Shown here: positions 58,039 through 64,000 of the stretch, in pieces
Layout: each line of letters starts with the position of its first letter
How positions within the stretch are numbered: position 1 is the first letter of the stretch
Source: Streptomyces sp. R41
GTDB lineage: Bacteria; Actinomycetota; Actinomycetes; Streptomycetales; Streptomycetaceae
Length of the DNA: 64,000 bases
Assembly: GCF_041053055.1 (NCBI RefSeq)
Contig: NZ_CP163443.1
Coordinates: 6,617,001-6,681,000, forward strand
Direction: 5' to 3'
Notes under the pieces: model-generated
Told to the model about the DNA's origin: nothing
Database searches by the model: none
The model's input: the letters and a program-made list of their open reading frames with translations, nothing else
Translations under genes and position numbers: made by a program

Positions 58039-58551
58039 ATGGCTGCGCAGACGCAGAGGGCCGTGCTGGCGGGCGGATGTTTCTGGGGGATGGAGGATCT
58101 GATCCGCCGACTCCCGGGCGTGACGGCGACCCGGGTCGGGTACACCGGCGGTGACGTGCCGAACGCGACGTACCGTAACCACGGCACGCACGCGGAGGCC
58201 ATTGAGATCCTTTTCGATCCCGCGAGGACCGATTTCCGCGCGATCCTGGAGTTCTTCTTCCAGATCCACGATCCGAGCACCAAGAACCGCCAGGGCAACG
58301 ACATCGGCCTCAGCTACCGCTCGGCGATCTACTACGTGGATGACGAGCAGAAGCGGATCGCCGAGGACACGATCGCGGATGTGGACGCCTCCGGACTGTG
58401 GCCGGGCAAAGTCGTCACCGAGGTAGAGCCGGTCGGCCCCTTCTGGGAGGCAGAGCCCGAGCATCAGGACTACCTGCAGCGTTACCCGGACGGCTACACC
58501 TGCCACTTCCCGCGCCCGGGATGGCGGCTACCCGCCCGCGCGGAGGGCTGA
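58039..58551 (+). CDS. msrA: Peptide-methionine (S)-S-oxide reductase MsrA (first copy)
   Basis: A 170-residue cytosolic repair enzyme that reduces methionine-S-sulfoxide. The catalytic motif [16 protein letters not shown] is near the start, followed by [19 protein letters not shown] and the sulfoxide-binding [15 protein letters not shown]. It lacks the C-terminal Cys pair of the second copy; one Cys ([10 protein letters not shown]) remains. GGAGGGG stands before ATG 58039. It faces the hypothetical gene at 58685 and the second msrA on the opposite strand. Confidence 0.93.
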   Translation: MAAQTQRAVLAGGCFWGMEDLIRRLPGVTATRVGYTGGDVPNATYRNHGTHAEAIEILFDPARTDFRAILEFFFQIHDPSTKNRQGNDIGLSYRSAIYYVDDEQKRIAEDTIADVDASGLWPGKVVTEVEPVGPFWEAEPEHQDYLQRYPDGYTCHFPRPGWRLPARAEG

Positions 58552-58684
58552 CCGCGAGGCGGCCCGGCGGAAGGCGGAGGCTGACTGGCCGAAGCTCCGC
58601 AGCCGGGCCGTGCCCTTGCGGTCCCCAAGGCACTGCTGGTGCCAGTTCCCTCCCGGATATAGAGACTTGGCCGACGGCGTTGCA

Positions 58685-59164
58685 TTACCAGCCAGGTGGC
58701 AGGACGGTCGGTTTGCGCAGCCACCACCAGCGGGCTTCGCGGCCTTCCGCGAGGGGCCGCCAGTACAGGGAAAGCTCGGCGCCGCCGTCAGAGGTGGTGA
58801 CTGCCGTGAATCGCTCGTCGAGAAGGTCGAGCGTCCGGCGGATCTTGACGGCCACATGCTGGGGCAGTGCTTCGACGTACCCCTCCAGCGAGTCGCGCAC
58901 GGTGAGGTCGTTCAGGTACTCGTAGACCATGTAGTAGTCGGTCGACGGCCAGTCCTGTTCCATTCGTCGGATCAGCACCTGCCAGAGACGGAGGCAGGAC
59001 AGCACTCCGTAAGTGGGTTCCCGCAACTGGCCGGCGGTCTGCTCGCTGACACCGGCCCGTTCGACCTGAAGTCTTTGCAGGTCGAGCAGACTGACCGCGG
59101 CCCGGTCCTCCGGCGTGAGACGACGGACCAGGGCGTCGACCTCTGACAACCTCGCGCTTGTCAT
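58685..59164 (-). CDS. Hypothetical protein translationally coupled to msrA
   Basis: A 159-residue, mostly helical cytoplasmic protein ([40 protein letters not shown]) ending in an aromatic stretch [16 protein letters not shown]. No family is recognised. Its ATG overlaps the TGA of the upstream msrA copy by four bases (ATGA), so it is co-translated with it. It may serve the same stress response, but nothing in it points to a redox role. Confidence 0.75.
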   Translation of the reverse strand: MTSARLSEVDALVRRLTPEDRAAVSLLDLQRLQVERAGVSEQTAGQLREPTYGVLSCLRLWQVLIRRMEQDWPSTDYYMVYEYLNDLTVRDSLEGYVEALPQHVAVKIRRTLDLLDERFTAVTTSDGGAELSLYWRPLAEGREARWWWLRKPTVLPPGW

Positions 59165-59829
59165 CCCTCGGCGGGGGCGACCCCGATGGGGCAGCTCACG
59201 CCCGTCCCCCCGATCCCGCAGTACCCCGCGGGATTCTTGTCCAGGTACTGCTGGTGGTACCCCTCGGCCGGATAGAAGGTGCGCCCCTCCGCGGGGAGCA
59301 GTTCCGTGGTGATCGTGCCGTGGCCCGAGCCCGTGAGGACCTTCTGGTAGGCCTCGCGGGAGGCGGCCGCGGCAGTGGCCTGGGCCGGGGTGTGGGTGTG
59401 GATGGCGGAGCGGTACTGGGTGCCCACGTCGTTGCCCTGGCGGAAGCCCTGGGTCGGGTTGTGGGACTCCCAGAAGACCTGGAGGAGACGCTCGTACGTG
59501 ATCTTCGTGGGGTCGTAGACCACTCGGACGGCCTCCGTGTGGCCGGTCAGGCCCGAGCAGACCTCTTCGTACGTGGGGTGCTCGGTGAAGCCGCCCTGGT
59601 AGCCGACCAAGGTCGTATACACGCCCGCCGGGAGCTCCCAGAACTTGCGCTCGGCGCCCCAGAAGCAGCCCAGGCCGAAGTCGGCGATCTCCAGGCCCTC
59701 GGGGTAGGGGTCAAGGAGCGGGGTGCCGAGGACCGTGTGACGGTCGGGGACCGTGAAGATCGGCTCCGGGCGACCGCGCAGGGCCTGCTCAGGGGTCGGG
59801 AGCTGCGGTGTACGGCTGTGCGGGAACAT
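59161..59829 (-). CDS. msrA: Peptide-methionine (S)-S-oxide reductase MsrA (second copy)
   Basis: A 222-residue MsrA of the longer type. Catalytic Cys in [15 protein letters not shown], recycling Cys residues in [14 protein letters not shown] at the C-terminus, and substrate-binding [14 protein letters not shown] are all present, so it can be reduced by thioredoxin. An N-terminal extension of about 45 residues precedes the fold. It heads a two-gene unit with the overlapping hypothetical gene. This copy is the more typical housekeeping form. Confidence 0.93.
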   Translation of the reverse strand: MFPHSRTPQLPTPEQALRGRPEPIFTVPDRHTVLGTPLLDPYPEGLEIADFGLGCFWGAERKFWELPAGVYTTLVGYQGGFTEHPTYEEVCSGLTGHTEAVRVVYDPTKITYERLLQVFWESHNPTQGFRQGNDVGTQYRSAIHTHTPAQATAAAASREAYQKVLTGSGHGTITTELLPAEGRTFYPAEGYHQQYLDKNPAGYCGIGGTGVSCPIGVAPAEG

Positions 59830-59902
59830 GCGCTCTCCACGGGGTTACGGGTTCCGAGGGGGAACTCCTCAACGTGCGAAACGCCTCCGGCATTCCGGCG
59901 CC

Positions 59903-61021
59903 TCAGTGCGGCAGCGTCGCCGGGCTCCCTCCGTTGGCCTCGTACCCCGCCACCGCCAGCGCCCGGTATATCGCGTAGTCCGCGGCCGGGTCGGGGGTCA
60001 GTGTCCAGGGGAGCGCGCCGACGTGACCGTCCACGTGCACCAGCTGGTCCATGGCCTCGGCCCAGCGCTCGCTGCGGACCAGGAAGAGGACCAGCAGATG
60101 GCGGACGTGGGCCAGCATCGGGTCGTCGGGACGGGCCGCCTGCACCGCGAAGAGCGCGCCGTGGACCGCCTTGGTCACGACCTCGCTCTGGTAGAAGCTG
60201 CGGACCAGATTCACCTCGGGGAGGTGCTCGAAGACCGCGAAGAGGGGCATGGCGGCGAGCAGCGACCCCTGCGGGGCACGCGCGGCCGCGGCCTCCGCGA
60301 ACGAGTACGCCACCTCGCGCGAGCCGTGCCACTTCTCGCACCAGTAGTGCAGGGCGGCCAGGTGCGCTCCCATGTGGGACGGCGCGCGGTCCAGGATCTT
60401 CAGCCAGAGCTTCTCGAACTCCGGCTGGGGGTAAGCCAGTCCGCGGGCCACCGACAGCTCGATGATGTACGGGATCGGGTCACCGGGGGAGAGGAGGGCC
60501 GCGTCGCCGCAGGCCGCCTTCGCCTCTTCCATGATGATCCGGAACTCGTCCGTCCCCGGTGTCGACGTACGCCACGCCTGCTGCACCAGGAACTCCGCGT
60601 GCACCGCCGCGCCGCCCGCGTCCTTGGGCTGCTCGGCCCGCCACACCCGCAGCCACTGCCCGCCGGGCATCTCGCTGACCCCGCCGGGGCGCTGCTGCAG
60701 CTCCAGCGACGCGGCACCCGCGAAGGCCTGCACCCGCTGCCAGCGCCGCTCGCCGTCCACCTCAGTGCCCGCGAGCAGCTGCGAGGCGGAGCGGTAGTCC
60801 TGTGTGCGCTGCACCAGGTCCAGCACGTCCAGCAGGTCCTGGTCCGGGCCGGGCATGCGGATGTCCAGCTCCTCCTGGCGCAGGAACCCGTAGTTCGCCG
60901 GGTCCGCCGCGTCCGGGTCGCCGGGCGAGACCAGCTGAATTCCGGCGCGCCTGCGCCTGAACACCGGCAGCAGGACCAGGCTGAACATGGCCAGCGCCAT
61001 CAGCACCCAGAGAATTTCCAT
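59903..61021 (-). CDS. Membrane-anchored hypothetical protein with helical repeats
   Basis: A 372-residue protein: one N-terminal membrane helix (MEILWVLMALAMFSLVLLPV), then a long helical cytoplasmic part resembling TPR-like solenoids (SREVAYSFAEAAAARAPQGS; DDPMLAHVRHLLVLFLVRSE). No catalytic motif is visible. Conserved in Streptomyces near metB by my memory. ATG 61021 begins the membrane helix directly. It is divergent from metB with 143 bases between them. Confidence 0.75.
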   Translation of the reverse strand: MEILWVLMALAMFSLVLLPVFRRRRAGIQLVSPGDPDAADPANYGFLRQEELDIRMPGPDQDLLDVLDLVQRTQDYRSASQLLAGTEVDGERRWQRVQAFAGAASLELQQRPGGVSEMPGGQWLRVWRAEQPKDAGGAAVHAEFLVQQAWRTSTPGTDEFRIIMEEAKAACGDAALLSPGDPIPYIIELSVARGLAYPQPEFEKLWLKILDRAPSHMGAHLAALHYWCEKWHGSREVAYSFAEAAAARAPQGSLLAAMPLFAVFEHLPEVNLVRSFYQSEVVTKAVHGALFAVQAARPDDPMLAHVRHLLVLFLVRSERWAEAMDQLVHVDGHVGALPWTLTPDPAADYAIYRALAVAGYEANGGSPATLPH

Positions 61022-61164
61022 GCCTCAAGCGAACCAGACGGGTCCGACAATTGGCCAACCCGGTCGGGCCGGACCCTTCGCGGCGGCCCCAACCCGGTCG
61101 CCCGGCCCCGCTCCGGCGGGCGTAGGCCGTCATCAGCCCCGCGGGCGCACTACGCTCGGGACCC

Positions 61165-62319
61165 ATGAGCGACAGGCACATCAGTCAGCACTTCGAGACC
61201 CTCGCGATCCACGCGGGCAACACCGCCGATCCCCTCACCGGCGCGGTCGTCCCGCCGATCTACCAGGTCTCGACCTACAAGCAGGACGGCGTCGGCGGGC
61301 TGCGCGGCGGTTATGAGTACAGCCGCAGCGCCAACCCCACCAGGACGGCCCTGGAAGAGAACCTCGCCGCCCTCGAGGGCGGTCGCCGCGGCCTCGCGTT
61401 CGCGTCCGGACTGGCGGCCGAGGACTGCCTGTTGCGTACGCTGCTCAGCCCCGGCGACCACGTGGTCATCCCCAACGACGCGTACGGCGGTACGTTCCGC
61501 CTCTTCGCGAAGGTCGTCTCCCGGTGGGGCGTGGAGTGGTCCGTGGCCGACACCAGCGACCCCGACTCCGTACGAGCCGCCCTCACCCCGAAGACCAAGG
61601 CCGTCTGGGTCGAGACGCCCTCCAACCCCCTCCTCGGCATCACCGACATCGCCGCGGTCGCGCAGATCGCGCGCGAGGCGGGCGCCAAGCTCGTCGTCGA
61701 CAACACCTTCGCGACCCCCTACCTCCAGCAGCCGCTCGCGCTCGGCGCGGACGTCGTCGTGCACTCCCTGACCAAATACATGGGCGGCCACTCGGACGTC
61801 GTGGGCGGCGCCCTGATCGTCTCTGACCAGGAGCTCGGCGAGGAGCTGGCGTACCACCAGAACGCGATGGGCGCGGTCGCCGGGCCCTTCGACTCCTGGC
61901 TGGTGCTGCGCGGCACCAAGACGCTCTCGGTGCGCATGGACCGGCACAGCGAGAACGCCGGCAAGGTCGCCGAGATGCTCACCCGCCACGCGCGCGTGAC
62001 GCGTGTGCTGTACCCGGGCCTCCCGGAGCACCCCGGTCACGAGATCGCCGCCAAGCAGATGAGGGCATTCGGCGGCATGGTCTCCTTCCAGGTCGAGGGC
62101 GGCGAGGAGGCGGCCGTCGAGGTCTGCAACCGCGCCAAGGTGTTCACCCTCGGCGAGTCCCTGGGCGGCGTCGAGTCCCTGATCGAGCACCCGGGACGCA
62201 TGACGCACGCGTCGGCGGCCGGTTCGGCGCTCGAGGTCCCCGGCGATCTCGTACGCCTCTCCGTGGGCATCGAGAACGTCGACGACCTGCTCCAGGACCT
62301 GCAGCAGGCCCTCGGCTAG
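61165..62319 (+). CDS. metB: Cystathionine gamma-synthase
   Basis: This PLP enzyme joins O-acylhomoserine and cysteine to cystathionine in methionine synthesis, or works in related sulfur transfers. The 384-residue protein contains YEYSRSANPTRTALEENLAA, the PLP-binding Lys in VHSLTKYMGGHSDVVGG and the C-terminal ESLGGVESLIEHPGRMTHAS. ATG 61165 lies only a few bases after TACGCT, so the transcript may be leaderless. Sequence does not fully separate synthase from cystathionine gamma-lyase. No riboswitch is visible upstream. Confidence 0.88.
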   Translation: MSDRHISQHFETLAIHAGNTADPLTGAVVPPIYQVSTYKQDGVGGLRGGYEYSRSANPTRTALEENLAALEGGRRGLAFASGLAAEDCLLRTLLSPGDHVVIPNDAYGGTFRLFAKVVSRWGVEWSVADTSDPDSVRAALTPKTKAVWVETPSNPLLGITDIAAVAQIAREAGAKLVVDNTFATPYLQQPLALGADVVVHSLTKYMGGHSDVVGGALIVSDQELGEELAYHQNAMGAVAGPFDSWLVLRGTKTLSVRMDRHSENAGKVAEMLTRHARVTRVLYPGLPEHPGHEIAAKQMRAFGGMVSFQVEGGEEAAVEVCNRAKVFTLGESLGGVESLIEHPGRMTHASAAGSALEVPGDLVRLSVGIENVDDLLQDLQQALG

Positions 62320-62332
62320 GCAGCGGCCGCAG

Positions 62333-62581
62333 TCACCAGCCCGTCAGCGGTGGAGTCGTCTCCGACGGCGGCTCCACCCACGGGCGGGCCATGCTCGCCC
62401 AGACGATGAAGGCGACGGCCGCGGCGAACAGCAGCAGCCACATCAGGCGCCGGGCCACCGTCCTGCGGCGCAGCATGCGCCCGCCACGGCGTACGACGTC
62501 CGCGTACAGGTCGGGCGGCACCGGGGGCGGCGCCTGCTCCAGCATCCGCCGTACGGCCGCCTCACGCTCGGGCAGATTCAC
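62333..62581 (-). CDS. Small membrane protein coupled to the sigma-like gene
   Basis: An 82-residue protein: a cytoplasmic part (VNLPEREAAVRRMLEQAPPP...), a basic RRGGRMLRRRTVARR stretch, one membrane helix (LMWLLLFAAAVAFIVWAS) and a short Pro-rich outside end. The GTG overlaps the TGA of the sigma-like gene (GTGA). A small membrane protein directly behind a sigma-type gene is the arrangement of anti-sigma factors, but no zinc motif is present, so this is only a suggestion. Confidence 0.75.
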   Translation of the reverse strand: MNLPEREAAVRRMLEQAPPPVPPDLYADVVRRGGRMLRRRTVARRLMWLLLFAAAVAFIVWASMARPWVEPPSETTPPLTGW

Positions 62582-63075
62582 GACGGCGCCACCTCCACCC
62601 TGGTCGGTGCCGGGCCCCGTGGCGGGTGCAGCAGCGTCGCCATCGCGCGGGCGCAGATCGTGTGTACACGTTCCGTGGGGAGCCCGAGCAGGGCCGCCGT
62701 CTGTTCCTCGGCGACCCCCTCGTACAGCCGCAGGACCAGAATCAGCCGCTCCTGGGGCGTGAGCCGGCCCAGGACGTTGTCGGCGGAGGGGCGCGGCCGC
62801 CCGAAGCTCCCGTACTGGTGCCAGGCCGAGCGCGCGAAGCGCACGGCCAGTTGTTGGCGGGCGCGGTCGTACGGGTCCTCGCCGCGCAGCCGGTCCCAGG
62901 AGGCGTACGTGTGGGCGAGGGCCAGCGTCAGCAGGCGCCGGGCGCGCGGGTTGGCATCCCGGGGCTCCGCCGTGAGCAGCGTGGCGGCATGCAGCAGCCG
63001 CCCTGCCGCGCCCGCGACGAACGCCTCGAACTCCCGGGCCCGGCGGGCGCCTTGGGACGCATGCCGTTCTCGCAC
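62578..63075 (-). CDS. ECF sigma-like protein (region 4 helix-turn-helix)
   Basis: A 165-residue protein with the overall layout of small SigE-type sigma factors. The C-terminal part is region 4-like (LTPQERLILVLRLYEGVAEE, LLGLPTERVHTICARAM), while region 2 (EFEAFVAGAAGRLLHAATLL) is weakly conserved and Ala-rich; a classical core-binding motif is not obvious. It could be a divergent sigma factor or a regulator derived from one. GTG 63075 is chosen just after GGAGG. It overlaps the small membrane gene by four bases. Confidence 0.72.
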   Translation of the reverse strand: MRERHASQGARRAREFEAFVAGAAGRLLHAATLLTAEPRDANPRARRLLTLALAHTYASWDRLRGEDPYDRARQQLAVRFARSAWHQYGSFGRPRPSADNVLGRLTPQERLILVLRLYEGVAEEQTAALLGLPTERVHTICARAMATLLHPPRGPAPTRVEVAPS

Positions 63076-63120
63076 CACGCCTCCGCCTGAGGGCGACCTT
63101 GAGGGAAACGGGGCCCCGGC

Positions 63121-63150
63121 CGCGTACGACAGGCCGCACCGCGTACGACA
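63121..63150. promoter_or_regulatory. Direct repeat upstream of the sigma-like gene
   Basis: CGCGTACGACA starts at 63121 and again at 63140, 19 bases apart, about 45 bases before the minus-strand sigma-like gene. Possible promoter or operator element. Further on, CACGCGCGCGTG at 63210-63221 is a perfect palindrome. Confidence 0.35.
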
Positions 63151-63293
63151 AGGACCCGGTCTCATATGAGGCCAGGCGCCGCCTTCCGGTCAAGAGTCCG
63201 GAGCACACGCACGCGCGCGTGGAGAGCGGGGAGATCCGGAAACGGCCTACGCGCGCGTGCCGACCGGGGGCGTGGTGAAGTGGCCCGGGTCGT

Positions 63294-63818
63294 TCAGGAA
63301 GTCGGCTGCGACTCGGCGCCGGGCAGGCCCTGTGTCGCCTGGCGGGCGGAAAGCGCGCTGTTGAAGCGCGTGAGGAGCGTGCAGAACGCCTCGCGCTCCT
63401 CCGGCGCCCAGTCGTGTGTCAGCTCGGCCATCAACTGGCGCCTGGAGGAGCGCACTTCGTCGAGGCGGGACTGCCCGCGCGGCGACAGCTGGAGCACCAC
63501 CGCACGCCCGTCCTCGGGGTGCGAGGTGCGCTTGACGAGCCCGGTGTCGACCAGCGGCGCCACCTGCCGGGTGACCGTCGAGGAGTCGATGCCCATGCTC
63601 GCGGCGAGCGCCTTGACGCCCATGGGGCCTTCCTTGTCGAGGCGGTTGAGCAGCAGGTACGCGGCGCGGTCCATGGAGTTGCGCACCTGCCCCACCCCGC
63701 CGAGCCGGGTCTGTTCGGCACGGCGCGCGAAGACCGCGACCTCGTGCTGCAGCGTGTCCAGAAGACCGGTGTCACCGACGGTCGTCATGTCCATCGACAT
63801 TTCAGGTGTTGTGGGCAT
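63294..63818 (-). CDS. MarR-family transcriptional regulator
   Basis: A 174-residue winged-helix regulator. The DNA-binding part is GVKALAASMGIDSSTVTRQV followed by the wing RTSHPEDGRAVVLQLSPRG; the flanking helices (VAVFARRAEQTRLGG; REAFCTLLTRFNSALSARQA) form the dimer. ATG 63818 is taken but internal Met codons at residues 8 and 11 are possible starts. It diverges from a gene beginning at 63965, which it probably represses, with an inverted repeat between them. Confidence 0.88.
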   Translation of the reverse strand: MPTTPEMSMDMTTVGDTGLLDTLQHEVAVFARRAEQTRLGGVGQVRNSMDRAAYLLLNRLDKEGPMGVKALAASMGIDSSTVTRQVAPLVDTGLVKRTSHPEDGRAVVLQLSPRGQSRLDEVRSSRRQLMAELTHDWAPEEREAFCTLLTRFNSALSARQATQGLPGAESQPTS

Positions 63819-63903
63819 GGCCGGGGGCTCAATTCATGCGTGGGGAGCTGGGTTGGGGGACAGGGTACGCGGCCGGGGCGCGGGCCGTACCGACGCTGCG
63901 CAA

Positions 63904-63960
63904 ACCAGTCTCGGAGCGTGGTCACGGCGGGAGTGCGCCCGCGTGAACTGCGAGACTGGT
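63904..63960. promoter_or_regulatory. Spaced inverted repeat ACCAGTCTCG...CGAGACTGGT
   Basis: Perfect 10-bp arms at 63904-63913 and 63951-63960, 37 bases apart, in the divergent region; the right arm ends four bases before the next start codon. Candidate operator for the MarR protein. Confidence 0.5.
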
Positions 63961-63964
63961 GGTC

Positions 63965-64000
63965 ATGAGCTACAGCACGGCTGACTCCTTGCACAGCGTG
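63965..64000 (+). CDS. Start of a gene cut by the window edge
   Basis: An ATG at 63965 preceded by GGTGG opens a frame MSYSTADSLHSV that is still open at the window end. Too short to identify. Divergence from a MarR gene suggests a transporter or detoxification gene, but this is only context. Confidence 0.4.
   Translation, partial: MSYSTADSLHSV

Noticed and set aside
61022..61164. A SAM riboswitch before metB
   Set aside because: The 143-base region lacks the conserved core of any SAM riboswitch class I know, and a promoter-like TACGCT lies just before the ATG.
1..64000. tRNA or rRNA genes
   Set aside because: No cloverleaf-type segments with the conserved TTCRA loop, and no rRNA-like stretch, were noticed on either strand; a covariance search would settle this.

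Overview
The window is chromosomal DNA from a Streptomyces species. The DNA is very GC-rich with near-uniform G or C at third codon positions. GTG (and occasionally TTG or CTG) starts are common, and terminators are long GC stems usually without a U-tract. The gene order (afsQ2-afsQ1/sigQ, deoC, pmm, a purine nucleoside phosphorylase, an lpdA-type flavoprotein, deoR, accA2, maf, pccB, birA, cya, echA, a GGDEF gene, hutH, an L,D-transpeptidase, msrA, metB) resembles, from memory, the Streptomyces coelicolor core region around SCO4906-SCO4960. No phage, integrase, CRISPR array, tRNA, rRNA or intact insertion sequence was seen.

Layout: 1-4.1 kb holds the antibiotic and nitrogen-linked AfsQ two-component system with divergent sigQ, a lipoprotein and a small secreted protein. 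4.1-18.3 kb is mostly nucleoside and sugar-phosphate catabolism: a deoC-aldehyde dehydrogenase operon, a phosphosugar mutase, a purine nucleoside phosphorylase, an LpdA-like flavoprotein and a DeoR regulator. 18.3-26.7 kb is acyl-CoA carboxylation: the AccA2 biotinylated subunit, PccB beta subunit, a small epsilon subunit, and BirA, which would biotinylate AccA2; Maf, MmpB and a GDSL hydrolase sit among them. 27-33.2 kb holds second-messenger genes (an adenylate cyclase, a GAF-GGDEF protein), an enoyl-CoA hydratase and hutH. 33.2-35.4 kb is a cold-shock pair (CspA-like plus DEAD-box helicase). 35.5-45.4 kb is envelope and secretion: an LAXTG surface protein, an L,D-transpeptidase lipoprotein, an FtsX-type ABC exporter, a large subtilase and a monooxygenase-haemoglobin fusion. 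45.5-58 kb is the accessory part: an XRE regulator/alcohol dehydrogenase pair, decayed genes, a Gln-rich Gly-X-Y repeat protein next to a catalytically dead subtilase, and two SpoIIE-type phosphatases. 58-64 kb contains two msrA genes, metB, a sigma-like protein with a small membrane partner, and a MarR regulator.

The most interesting observations are: (i) an identical 12-bp palindrome at exactly the same distance upstream of deoC and the purine nucleoside phosphorylase; (ii) GTGAC-N6-GTGAC boxes, matching the AfsQ1 consensus, upstream of both sigQ and hutH; (iii) a terminator-like hairpin with a U-tract inside the leader of the cold-shock gene; (iv) the pairing of a collagen-like Gln-rich protein with a pseudo-subtilase that has lost Asp, Ser and the oxyanion Asn; (v) a family of about 185-bp palindromic intergenic repeats with at least five members here; and (vi) a 162-bp MITE-like element splitting an ABC transporter operon.
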